DNA from: Chitinophaga niastensis
Lineage (GTDB): Bacteria > Bacteroidota > Bacteroidia > Chitinophagales > Chitinophagaceae
Reading direction: 5' to 3'
Assembly: GCF_003014755.1 (NCBI RefSeq)
Contig: NZ_PYAW01000002.1
Span: forward strand, 124,001 to 188,000
Length of the DNA: 64,000 bases
A model generated the notes under the pieces. It made no database searches and was not told the origin of the DNA. It saw only the letters and a list, made by a program, of their open reading frames with translations. Every line of letters starts with the position of its first letter. Position 1 is the stretch's first letter. A program made the position numbers and the translations under genes. Of the stretch, positions 45,656 to 54,511 are shown in pieces.

Positions 45656-46087
45656 CGGGATATTCGCATAAATAGTATCCAATATCCGTGTTAACTCTAT
45701 ATAATCCACTTCGGACAGTGTTTTCCAGCCAATCTTACGCATATCATGTACCAGTGGCTTCACATCTTTATACTTTTCTACCCCTTCCGGAGTCAGCTGT
45801 AAATACACTTTGCGGCGGTCATATACATCAGCCTCTCTTTTAACCAACCCCTTCTTTACCAGTAATTCTATAATACGGGAGATCGTAGTAATATCCTTGG
45901 AAGTATTGCGGGCCAGCTCGTTATGAGTGGTCTTTTTATGTTTATAGAGATTTTCCACCAGCAGCCATTGGTCTACTGTAATGTCCTTTTGTTGGGCATC
46001 AAACGTTTTTTGCCAATAGTTGCGCAATTTTTTGAGCGTAGCATCCAGTTTAAAAAAAGATGGATTACTGACGAAAGTATCAGGCAT
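45653..46087 (-). CDS. MarR-family regulator, divergent from E1
   Basis: 144 residues with the MarR winged helix: QWLLVENLYKHKKTTHNELA, the recognition helix region DITTISRIIELLVKKGLV and the wing KREADVYDRRKVYLQLT. It is transcribed away from the 2-oxoacid dehydrogenase gene with only 30 bp between starts. A palindrome at the E1 start codon is its likely operator, so it probably controls both itself and branched-chain 2-oxoacid oxidation. The stop lies in the adjacent palindrome. Confidence 0.9.
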   Translation of the reverse strand: MPDTFVSNPSFFKLDATLKKLRNYWQKTFDAQQKDITVDQWLLVENLYKHKKTTHNELARNTSKDITTISRIIELLVKKGLVKREADVYDRRKVYLQLTPEGVEKYKDVKPLVHDMRKIGWKTLSEVDYIELTRILDTIYANIP

Positions 46088-46103
46088 ATTATTTAATTTG
46101 CAT

Positions 46104-46118
46104 TAGCAACTGTTGCTA
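46104..46118. promoter_or_regulatory. Palindromic operator candidate, TAGCAAC-T-GTTGCTA
   Basis: A perfect 7-1-7 palindrome between the divergent MarR and E1 genes; its last base is the A of the E1 ATG. Size and form fit MarR operators. A further half-site GCAAC occurs at 46121-46125, just inside E1. Confidence 0.6.
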
Positions 46119-48295
46119 TGGCAACTATTGTTTTTAAATCACCATCACCACCAAAACAGTCTTACGTGTTTAAAGATAGTACAAGCGTTTCAACTTTAAA
46201 AGCGCAGGGCTCCAATGAGGAGGCAAACAGGAGCGAGCAAGCTGAATTATTAACAGCCTGGCGTCTTATGTGTGAAGCCGGCAATATGGCTGCCACCTAC
46301 GAGGCCAACAGGGCCATCTGCAAATATGTACATTCTACTTCCCGGGGGCATGAAGCCATACAAATAGCCACTGGCTTGCAATTGCGGCCATGCGATTTTG
46401 TTAGTCCCTACTACCGGGATGAAAGTATGTTGCTGGCAATGGGCTTTACACCCTATGAATTAATGCTGCAGCTACTGGCCAAAGCAGACGATCCTTTTTC
46501 TGCCGGAAGATCTTATTACAGTCATCCTAACAGCCGGCAGGCCGATAAACCGAAGATACCCCATCAGAGCAGCGCTACAGGCATGCAGGTGATTCCCACC
46601 ACGGGCATAGCACAGGGTGTGCAATACCTGGAACAAATACAATCTACCTTACTCAAAACCGGTCCTGATGGTGAATTGCCGGTAGTGGTATGTTCGCTGG
46701 GTGATGGCAGTGTAACAGAGGGTGAGGTGAGTGAAGCGCTGCAATTTGCAGTATTAAAACAATTACCAATTATTTACCTCGTACAGGACAATGATTGGGG
46801 TATTTCTGCTACTGCGGCAGAAGTACGCGCCATGGATGCCTATGAATATGCTGCCGGTTTTAAAGGACTGGAACGTATGCGCGTTGACGGTAGTGATTTT
46901 ACTGCCAGCTACGCTGCTATGGAAACTGCTATCAATTATGTACGGCAGGAGCGCAAACCTATACTGGTACAGGCAAATGTGCCTTTACTCGGGCATCATA
47001 CTTCCGGTGTACGTAAGGAATGGTATCGTACAGCAGCAGACCTGGAAAAACATGCTGCCGATGATCCGTTGCCTAAGCTGCGTGAATTATTACTGAAACA
47101 TGGTGTTCCTGAAAGTATATTAATTGAAATAGCCACTACGGCCATTGCTGATATAAAGACAGCTTTTGATAAAGCAGTACAGGCGCCTGAGCCTTTGCCT
47201 GAAACGGTGCAGGATCATGTGTTTGCGCCCGCAGCCGTTACAATGGAAAGCGGTACCCGCACACCGGCCACCAATAATAAAGTGGTGATGGTAGATGCAG
47301 CATTGCATGCGGTAGAAGAGATCATGCAGCAATACCCGGAAGCTATCTTTTTTGGACAGGATGTAGGCCGCCGGCTGGGCGGCGTTTTCCGCGAAGCAGC
47401 TACGCTGGGAGATAAGTTTGGTGAGCATAGGGTATATAATACTGCCATACAGGAAGCTTATATTATTGGCGCTACTGCCGGTCTTTCGGCGGTGGGAGTA
47501 AAACCTATTGTAGAAGTGCAGTTTGCAGATTATATCTATCCGGGTTTTAATCAGCTGGTATCAGAGATCTCCAAATCCTGTTATTTAAGTAATGGTAAAT
47601 ATCCTGTGCAAACGCTGATCCGGGTACCGGTGGGTGCTTACGGAGGAGGTGGTCCTTATCACTCCGGCAGTGTGGAATCTACGTTGCTGAGCATTAAAGG
47701 CATCAAGGTAGTATATCCATCCAATGTAGCAGATATGAAAGGGCTGATGAAGGCTGCTTTTCTGGATCCCAATCCTGTGGTGATGCTGGAGCACAAAGGG
47801 CTTTACTGGAGCAAAGTACCTGGTACACTGGAAGCGATGATGGTAGAACCCGCAGCAGATTATGTGTTGCCATTGGGTAAAGGAAATGTAGTGTTGCACG
47901 CGCATCCAAAGGATGTGCAGCAGGGGAACTCTATGTGCATTATTACCTATGGCATGGGCGTATACTGGGCCAAAGCTGCTGCCAAAGCATTTCCCGGCAA
48001 CGTGGAAATAGTGGATCTGCGCACTTTATTTCCGCTGGATGAAGCACTGGTTTACGATACTGTGAAGAAGCATGGTAAATGCCTTATTCTTACGGAAGAA
48101 CAGCTGAATAATTCTTTTGCACAGGCACTCGCCGGGCGTATTCAAAAAGAATGTTTTAAACAACTGGACGCACCGGTATATACATTGGGCGCCATGGATT
48201 TACCGGCGGTACCTTTGAATATGGGATTGGAAGCAGCGATGTTACCTAATCATGCTAAAGTGGAAGCGGTGATTTCCGAGTTATTATCTTACTAA
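46118..48295 (+). CDS. 2-oxoacid dehydrogenase E1, alpha-beta fusion
   Basis: 725 residues in which E1 alpha (about 40-370) and E1 beta (about 385-725) are one chain. The alpha half has the TPP motif, GDGSVTEGEVSEAL to YLVQDNDWGIS, and a HHTSG loop; the beta half has FFGQDVGRRLGGVFREA, YNTAIQEAYIIG, EVQFADYIYPGFNQLVSE and the C-terminal VEIVDLRTLFPLDEALV. This form is common in Bacteroidota and is usually called 2-oxoisovalerate (branched-chain) dehydrogenase E1. E2 and E3 are not nearby. Probably controlled by the divergent MarR. Confidence 0.93.
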   Translation: MATIVFKSPSPPKQSYVFKDSTSVSTLKAQGSNEEANRSEQAELLTAWRLMCEAGNMAATYEANRAICKYVHSTSRGHEAIQIATGLQLRPCDFVSPYYRDESMLLAMGFTPYELMLQLLAKADDPFSAGRSYYSHPNSRQADKPKIPHQSSATGMQVIPTTGIAQGVQYLEQIQSTLLKTGPDGELPVVVCSLGDGSVTEGEVSEALQFAVLKQLPIIYLVQDNDWGISATAAEVRAMDAYEYAAGFKGLERMRVDGSDFTASYAAMETAINYVRQERKPILVQANVPLLGHHTSGVRKEWYRTAADLEKHAADDPLPKLRELLLKHGVPESILIEIATTAIADIKTAFDKAVQAPEPLPETVQDHVFAPAAVTMESGTRTPATNNKVVMVDAALHAVEEIMQQYPEAIFFGQDVGRRLGGVFREAATLGDKFGEHRVYNTAIQEAYIIGATAGLSAVGVKPIVEVQFADYIYPGFNQLVSEISKSCYLSNGKYPVQTLIRVPVGAYGGGGPYHSGSVESTLLSIKGIKVVYPSNVADMKGLMKAAFLDPNPVVMLEHKGLYWSKVPGTLEAMMVEPAADYVLPLGKGNVVLHAHPKDVQQGNSMCIITYGMGVYWAKAAAKAFPGNVEIVDLRTLFPLDEALVYDTVKKHGKCLILTEEQLNNSFAQALAGRIQKECFKQLDAPVYTLGAMDLPAVPLNMGLEAAMLPNHAKVEAVISELLSY

Positions 48296-48322
48296 AAAAA
48301 TATCAATTTCTCCTTTAAGGTG

Positions 48323-48496
48323 ATGACCTGCATAATAAAAATGCGGCATAAACTGCTGCAACTGCCGGATAACAAACCGGCAGTATACGAACGGCCGGCG
48401 ATCATAAAAGCGCTGATTGATAACGGTTACGCGCATACGAACCTGGCTTATTCCCGTCATGATTTTGAAGAGGTATATCACTTTTTACGCAGCTAA
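48323..48496 (+). CDS. Possible small protein, 57 residues
   Basis: ATG preceded by TAAGG at close range opens a 57-codon frame (MTCIIKMRHKLLQLPD, then RPAIIKALIDNGYAHTN and RHDFEEVYHFLRS). Composition is protein-like, but I recognise no family. It lies between a healthy gene and a decayed region, so it may itself be a remnant. A second in-frame ATG at 48341 is also possible. Confidence 0.35.
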   Translation: MTCIIKMRHKLLQLPDNKPAVYERPAIIKALIDNGYAHTNLAYSRHDFEEVYHFLRS

Positions 48497-48551
48497 ATAA
48501 TCAAACGATTTATTATGATCCCAATCATGCCATAGCAGCTGCAAAGCTGCT

Positions 48552-48973
48552 ATGGCGGCGGCGCTACAGGCATGCCATCCGGGGCAGCTGATACAGCTGG
48601 TGCTTTTACCGGATTTGCTTAATCGCAGGTTGGATGTGAAGGAAACGGAAGTACACCGGAAAACATTTTTTATTTATGAAGCATGGTTATCACTGGTGAA
48701 GGGCGTGGTGAAATATGGGATGATGCGCTGGATATCTCCCGGGAAACGATCAGGGGGCTATCTGGCTTCGATGGAAGCTTTTTTGTGATCTCCACTCACC
48801 TGTACCAGCTAAAGCCCTTTGCAGGAGATGTGAGTGCGTATTATATTGATTGTGTGTTGAAGGATAGAGTACTACAATTGCTTTATACGCTGCAACCGGG
48901 CTGGTCTGAACTTAAAATGGGGCGGATTATTTTTGAACAGGAGGGCTTACCAAAGTTGCTGGAGAAAAAATGA
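48552..48973 (+). pseudogene. Remnant of a MutS-like ATPase gene
   Basis: The frame ending at 48973 reads GRGEIWDDALDISRETIRGL, SFFVISTHLYQL, AYYIDCVLKD, LQPGWSELKMG and IIFEQEGLPKLL. This matches the C-terminal ATPase end of the MutS-like proteins of Bacteroidota (Walker B region, the STH switch histidine and the terminal helix). The ATG available (48683) comes after most of the ATPase domain, with a stop just before it. The preceding frame (from 48552) is a different one, so frameshifts and deletion have removed the Walker A half. Nothing here can encode a working MutS. Confidence 0.6.
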
Positions 48974-49625
48974 CTGCGTTCATACTTAAATCTTTTAATC
49001 AGGGGTAATATATCATTAGCTTCAAAAAAAAATGCAAAATCGTTTTAGTTATCTGGAAATATTTATATTTTTATGGCCTGAGCTGTAATAGAAAGAGCCA
49101 AAAGTATCCGTAGTGCGTATCCGCTCATGAACCTGAATTTGAATTATTCATTTGTTAAAATAGTATTGACATTCGCTTGGTATCTAAATCTAAATTATTC
49201 ATTAGTTAAAGCAGCATAGAAGTACTAAAGAAAAACAAACACGCCGGCCAGAATGCTAAATCGATTGAGCCTAAGCGTATTTTCACGTTTGAAGTAAGCC
49301 AAATTTTTAAACCATCTAAATCTTTTACTGTTAGCGCATCAGTATCCTGTACGCAAACCGTTACCAGCAAAAAGCCTTTTAACATTAGTGTGACTACGTT
49401 ATGAACTGAGTAAGTAAACACTCTCAGGATGGTATTGCGGTGTTAATTGTGCCATATTCTATTATTTATTTAAACGGCGTGGTATAACCACGCGTACACG
49501 TTATTAACGCGGTTGCATATACGAAAATCTATGTAACATAATTGCCGGTTGCCACACCGGCACATTCCTTAATATTTATTATCTGAATCTTTCCAATAAG
49601 CAAAAGGAGGGATACTGTCTTTCTT
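48974..49625. other. Gene-free, decayed leader region upstream of susC
   Basis: No convincing gene. It holds a 17-nt copy of the susC start (49032-49048, identical to 49626-49642) and a pair of 18-nt direct repeats AATTATTCATTnGTTAAA at 49142 and 49193. An open frame without start codon (49210-49404) and three short hairpins close to susC (49477-49493, 49500-49510, 49544-49561) follow. AAGGAGG at 49604-49610 lies 15 nt before the susC ATG. Confidence 0.6.
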
Positions 49626-52600
49626 ATGCAAAATCGTTTTAGCATTGAACCTTTATTAACCAAACAAACCAAACGTATGAAAAGAAAATTGACTTTTCTA
49701 ATGCGAACAGGCTTACAAAGTACATTATTGCTGCTAATGACTTTGATGGCCTTTTCTCAGGGTAAAAAGATCACCGGTAAGGTGTTCGATGCCCGGGATA
49801 ATTCGCCGCTACCAGGCGTGTCTGTACAAGTAAAAGGCACTACTGTGGGTACACAAAGTAGTGCAGACGGATCTTATTCCATTTCAGTTCCGGGAAATAA
49901 CAGCACACTGATATTTTCATTTATAGGCTATACACCACAGGAAAAAATAGTGGGTGCCAGCACTATCCTGAATGCTGCATTGAGCACGGATGTTAAATCC
50001 CTGCAGGATGTAGTGGTAGTAGGTTATGGCGTACAAAAAAGATCTGATCTGACAGGCTCGGTTGCTTCCATTAAGGCAGCCACCTTGCAGGAACGTCCGG
50101 CGCCTTCTGTTAACCAGGCATTGAGCGGTCGTATCCCGGGTGTACAGGTAAACACTAACTCCGGTCGTCCGGGTGGTCAAACCAACATCCGTATCCGTGG
50201 TTTCAGCTCCATCAATAGTACCAATAACCCACTGTATGTAATTGACGGAGTGGTATTACCAGTGGGAACACAAACGCAGAACAGCAACGCTATTGATTTC
50301 ATTAACCCTAACGACATTGAGTCTATTGAGGTATTGAAAGATGCATCTGCTACTGCTATTTATGGCGCCAGAGGTGCTAACGGTGTTATTCTTGTTACTA
50401 CCAAACACGGTACTGCTACCGGCGGCAAGGTTACTTACGATACCTATATCGGAAAAAATACGATCGGACCACATCGTGTACACATGCTGAATGCAAAAGA
50501 GTACATGGCAGTAGAGGATCTGGCCTGGAAAAATGCGCAAACATATGATCCGGACGGATGGGCAAAAGGAGATTATATTTCTAAAAACCCTGCGCTGAAA
50601 AGAACTGATCCCCGTTTGTTTGATAAAGATGGTAATCCACTTTACGATACCGACTGGTTAAAAGAATCTGTTCAGAATAAACTATCGCAAAGCCATCAGC
50701 TTGGTTTTACAGGCGGTAATCCAGATACGCAGTATGGTTTGTTCCTGGGCTACCTGGATGATAATGGCTTGTTATTAAATTCTTACCTGAAACGTTATTC
50801 TGCCCGTTTCAGTCTTGATACAAAAGTGAAAGAATGGCTGAAAGTAGGTGGATCATTGAGTTATAATAACCAGGAAGAAAACCTGGTGGATATTGGTACA
50901 GGTGGTTTGAACTCTGTACGTATGATTACAGAAGGGTTACCATTTCTGCCAATAAAATTTGCAGACGGCAGCTGGTCTAATAATAAAGTGTATCCTGGTG
51001 CTGAAGGCGGTTCCAACCCTGTTCAGATCCTGACAGACCGTAAGTACATTTTGAATACACAAAACGTACTGGGTAATGCTTACGCGAATATCAGCCTGGC
51101 TCCGGGTCTTGAACTGCGCAGTGTTTTAGGAACCAATATTGTTACCCGTGGCCGCAATGAATACATGGGCAGATCACTGCTTGATATTTCTGCTTCCCAG
51201 GGAGGTATTGCTATTCTTGATAATGGCCGCGAAAGCTACTGGTCATTTGAAAACTATCTGACCTATAACAAGAAAGTTAAAAATCATTCCTTCACTGGTT
51301 TGTTAGGTTTGTCCTGGCAGGAAACTAACATGTTTGGTTTTAATGCCCGCGCAGAAAGTTTTTCTACGGATTATTTCCAGGAAAACAAACTGGGGGCAGG
51401 TTCCAATATCCCTGCCAGTGGCGTTGATTCACGTCGCAGCCGCTTTGCGTTCAATTCTTATTTCGGCAGGGTAAACTATGGTTATAAGGATCGTTACCTG
51501 TTAACATTAACAGGTCGTATGGACGGATCTTCCCGTTTTGGTGAAAATCATAAATATGCTTTCTTCCCTTCTGCTGCATTAGCATGGAGAGTATCTGAAG
51601 AAGACTTCCTGAAAGGTAATGCTGTAATATCTAACCTGAAACTGCGCAGCAGCTTTGGTGTTACCGGTAACTCTGAAATTGATCCGTATAAATCATTGGC
51701 TACACTGGCTGCCAACGGCGACTACGCAGCCGTTATTGGTGGTGCTAAAGTGCAGGGTGTTGGTACAAACAGACTGGCTAACCCTGATTTAAGATGGGAG
51801 AAAACAGCACAATATGATTTTGGTGCAGAATTAGGAATAATAAAAAACCGTATTAACCTGGAGGCAGATCTTTACTATCGTAAAACTACCGACATGCTGC
51901 TGGATGCACCGGTACCAACCACCAGCGGTTATGGCACTATTACGAAGAACGTCGGCTCCATGGAAAATAAAGGACTTGAGCTGGGGTTAAATGCATTAAT
52001 TATTGATAAGAAAGATTTCTCCTGGAGTTCTACATTTAATATCTCTTTCAACAAGAACAAAGTATTGTCACTGGCTACACCAGCTGATATCTTTGGTATT
52101 GGTGGTCCTAACTTTACCAATCAGACTAACATTATTCGTGTAGGCGAACCCGTTGGATCTTTCTGGGGCCTGGTACGTTTAGGCACCTGGAGCACCGCAG
52201 AAGCAGCAGAAGCAGCTAAGTTTAAAGATTACCGTGGCGGTAAACCAATTTTACCCGGTGATATCAAATACCTGGATGTAAATGGCGACCACGCCATCAC
52301 AGATGCTGACCGTATGATTATTGGTAATGGTAGTCCAAAGGGTTGGGGTGGTTTTATTAACACCTTTAAATACAAAAACCTGGATCTGACTGTTGAACTG
52401 CAATTCACTTACGGTAATGATGTGCTGAATATGACGCACCATTCCGGAGAAGACCGTACCGGCCTGGCTAACAGCTTCGCTTCTGTATTAGACTACTGGA
52501 CTCCTGATCACCAGAATACCATGATTGCTGCACCGCGTAATCCTTCTGCAGGTTATGTAACCAATGTGGATACCCGCTGGATAGAAAATGGTTCCTTTAT

Positions 52601-52832
52601 CCGTGGTAAAAACCTATTGCTGGGTTATACTTTCAACAGTTCAATGGTAGAGCGCTTACATCTGAGCCGTCTCAGAATTTATGGCTCTGTTCAGAACTTC
52701 TTCCTGAAAACTAAATTCAGCGGTAATGATCCGGAAGTATCTACTTATGGAAATTCATTTGCACAGGGACAAACATTCTTCGATTATCCCAAACCAACTA
52801 CTTACGTACTGGGATTAAATGTGGCGTTTTAA
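49626..52832 (+). CDS. SusC/RagA-type TonB-dependent outer-membrane transporter
   Basis: 1068 residues. After an N-terminal leader and signal peptide (cleavage near AFSQ, about 44), a carboxypeptidase-regulatory-like domain (about 47-120, GKVFDARDNSPLPGVSVQVK), a TonB-box-like VVVVGYGVQKRSD, plug domain (IRGFSSINSTNNPLYVIDGV, IESIEVLKDASATAIYG) and a 22-strand barrel ending TYVLGLNVAF. It imports oligosaccharides or other large nutrients with the SusD lipoprotein encoded 27 nt downstream. No STN domain, so it is not expected to signal through a FecR. The first ATG is used; 49677 (MKRKLTFLMR) is the other candidate start. Confidence 0.94.
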   Translation: MQNRFSIEPLLTKQTKRMKRKLTFLMRTGLQSTLLLLMTLMAFSQGKKITGKVFDARDNSPLPGVSVQVKGTTVGTQSSADGSYSISVPGNNSTLIFSFIGYTPQEKIVGASTILNAALSTDVKSLQDVVVVGYGVQKRSDLTGSVASIKAATLQERPAPSVNQALSGRIPGVQVNTNSGRPGGQTNIRIRGFSSINSTNNPLYVIDGVVLPVGTQTQNSNAIDFINPNDIESIEVLKDASATAIYGARGANGVILVTTKHGTATGGKVTYDTYIGKNTIGPHRVHMLNAKEYMAVEDLAWKNAQTYDPDGWAKGDYISKNPALKRTDPRLFDKDGNPLYDTDWLKESVQNKLSQSHQLGFTGGNPDTQYGLFLGYLDDNGLLLNSYLKRYSARFSLDTKVKEWLKVGGSLSYNNQEENLVDIGTGGLNSVRMITEGLPFLPIKFADGSWSNNKVYPGAEGGSNPVQILTDRKYILNTQNVLGNAYANISLAPGLELRSVLGTNIVTRGRNEYMGRSLLDISASQGGIAILDNGRESYWSFENYLTYNKKVKNHSFTGLLGLSWQETNMFGFNARAESFSTDYFQENKLGAGSNIPASGVDSRRSRFAFNSYFGRVNYGYKDRYLLTLTGRMDGSSRFGENHKYAFFPSAALAWRVSEEDFLKGNAVISNLKLRSSFGVTGNSEIDPYKSLATLAANGDYAAVIGGAKVQGVGTNRLANPDLRWEKTAQYDFGAELGIIKNRINLEADLYYRKTTDMLLDAPVPTTSGYGTITKNVGSMENKGLELGLNALIIDKKDFSWSSTFNISFNKNKVLSLATPADIFGIGGPNFTNQTNIIRVGEPVGSFWGLVRLGTWSTAEAAEAAKFKDYRGGKPILPGDIKYLDVNGDHAITDADRMIIGNGSPKGWGGFINTFKYKNLDLTVELQFTYGNDVLNMTHHSGEDRTGLANSFASVLDYWTPDHQNTMIAAPRNPSAGYVTNVDTRWIENGSFIRGKNLLLGYTFNSSMVERLHLSRLRIYGSVQNFFLKTKFSGNDPEVSTYGNSFAQGQTFFDYPKPTTYVLGLNVAF

Positions 52833-52859
52833 TTTGTTCAGTCATCAAAAAGATTAATT

Positions 52860-54431
52860 ATGAAAAAAAATATCATCAATAAAATAGGATTGCTTGTACT
52901 GGGTGGCGCTATGGTGATGGGTATGGGTAGCGGGTGCAAGAAGTTCCTGAGTGAACAGGATCCTTCCAACCTGAGCCCGGATAGTTACTTTACACTTCCT
53001 GAACACGCAGATGCCGCTATTTATGCTGCTTATGCGCGTACAAGGCTGGTAGGATACGGTGCCGGTATATTTTCCAATAACTTCCAGTTGCTGGATGCAC
53101 CTACAGGTACTATGATTACCGGTACTGCTCAAAACTCTGATCTTAATAACCTGTTAGGCCTGGTATATAATGGTGAGAACCTGCATATAGGGCAGTGGTG
53201 GAAAGAATTATACCGCGAAATTGCACAGGATAACCTGGTACTGGATAATGTACCTGGTATCAATCCGATGGATGCTGCACAAAAGAAAAGGGTATTGGGT
53301 GAAGCGCATTTCCTGCGTGCCTGGGCCTATTTTTATGCAGTAAGATTATGGGGAGATGTGCCTTTGATCCTGAAATCGCAAACGCCTCTTTCTACTGATT
53401 TTCTCCCTACACGTGCTAAAACAGCCGATGTGTATGCGACTATTGTACAGGATTTACAGAATGCAGAAGCAGCCGGTTTATCCTGGACAGATGCAAGTGG
53501 CAGAATAGGACTGGCAGCTGTGAAAGCAGAACTGGCGAAGGTATATCTCACTATGGCAGGTTTTCCGCTGAATAAAGGTGCAGCATACTACAAGCTGGCT
53601 GCTGACAAGGCCAAAGAAGTGATCGATTATGCAAATGCACATCCGGGTGAAATTGGTTTATTTGCGAACTACACCGATTTGCATAAAACAGCTATGAATA
53701 ACAGGCTGGAACACTTGTTTGAAGTACAATACCTTACTGGTGTAGAGGAAAATCCGCTGCAGTCAATTATGTTGCCTAACAACTCGCTTTCCAAAAATAT
53801 CTCTGCTACCGGCAGTGGTGTAGGTAGTTCTATGCCAACCCAGTCTTTTTATGATTCTTATAAAAAGTTTGAACCAACTGATAAGCGTACAGATGAGCAG
53901 CAGTTTTTCTATACTTCTTATTTTGTAGATGGTAGCGGAGCTGCCTTCCCATTAGGCGCTCCTTATATCTTCAAACATTTTGATGTGGAAGATCATGGTG
54001 CTCCCGGCACACCAGGAACCAAACATAGTAACCTCAATGTACCGCAGATCCGTTATGCAGAAGTATTACTGATATATGCTGAAGCGCAAAACCGTGCAGA
54101 CGGAGCTGCTAACATCACTGCATATACTGCATTAAATGCTATCCGTGCCAGGGCTAACCTGCTGCCGGTAGTGGCTTTAGGTCAGGCTGCATTTGAACAG
54201 GCGGTATGGCGTGAACGTGTACACGAATTTTGTTTTGAAGGCATTATCTGGTTTGATATGGTTCGCCTGAAGAAAGTGTACAATGAGGATACTAATGGCT
54301 TTGATGACTTTGTTGGTCACGTGAATAAAAACTCAGGTCAGCCACTGCAGGAGAAGCACCTGTTGTTCCCGCTGCCAACATTTGAAATGAAGAATAATGC
54401 AAACCTGAAACCGCAGAATCCCGGGTATTAA
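52860..54431 (+). CDS. SusD/RagB-type surface lipoprotein
   Basis: 523 residues with a lipoprotein signal (GSGC, cysteine at about 26), then the SusD fold: N-terminal CKKFLSEQDPSNLSPDSYF, TPR-like helices (KRVLGEAHFLRAWAYFYAV, VRLWGDVPLIL) and the C-terminal RYAEVLLIYAEAQNRA and ERVHEFCFEGIIWFDMVRL. It caps the SusC barrel and binds the substrate at the cell surface. It is co-transcribed with the SusC gene and ends at a strong terminator. No enzyme gene accompanies this pair. Confidence 0.94.
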   Translation: MKKNIINKIGLLVLGGAMVMGMGSGCKKFLSEQDPSNLSPDSYFTLPEHADAAIYAAYARTRLVGYGAGIFSNNFQLLDAPTGTMITGTAQNSDLNNLLGLVYNGENLHIGQWWKELYREIAQDNLVLDNVPGINPMDAAQKKRVLGEAHFLRAWAYFYAVRLWGDVPLILKSQTPLSTDFLPTRAKTADVYATIVQDLQNAEAAGLSWTDASGRIGLAAVKAELAKVYLTMAGFPLNKGAAYYKLAADKAKEVIDYANAHPGEIGLFANYTDLHKTAMNNRLEHLFEVQYLTGVEENPLQSIMLPNNSLSKNISATGSGVGSSMPTQSFYDSYKKFEPTDKRTDEQQFFYTSYFVDGSGAAFPLGAPYIFKHFDVEDHGAPGTPGTKHSNLNVPQIRYAEVLLIYAEAQNRADGAANITAYTALNAIRARANLLPVVALGQAAFEQAVWRERVHEFCFEGIIWFDMVRLKKVYNEDTNGFDDFVGHVNKNSGQPLQEKHLLFPLPTFEMKNNANLKPQNPGY

Positions 54432-54450
54432 TAAGTAAGGAATGCTAACA

Positions 54451-54499
54451 ATAATAAAAATGGGCTGTCTCAGATTTTGAGACAGCCCATTTTTATTAT
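54451..54499. terminator. Bidirectional terminator, 22-bp stem
   Basis: A perfect 22-bp stem with the core TGGGCTGTCTCA, a 5-nt loop and A/T tracts on both sides. It separates the convergent susD and ECF sigma genes. Confidence 0.92.
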
Positions 54500-54511
54500 T
54501 ATCGTTGTGAA

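Noticed and set aside
49206..49421. 71-codon minus-strand frame in the susC leader
   Set aside because: Its plus-strand complement reads more like a protein, and it has no ribosome site or family resemblance.
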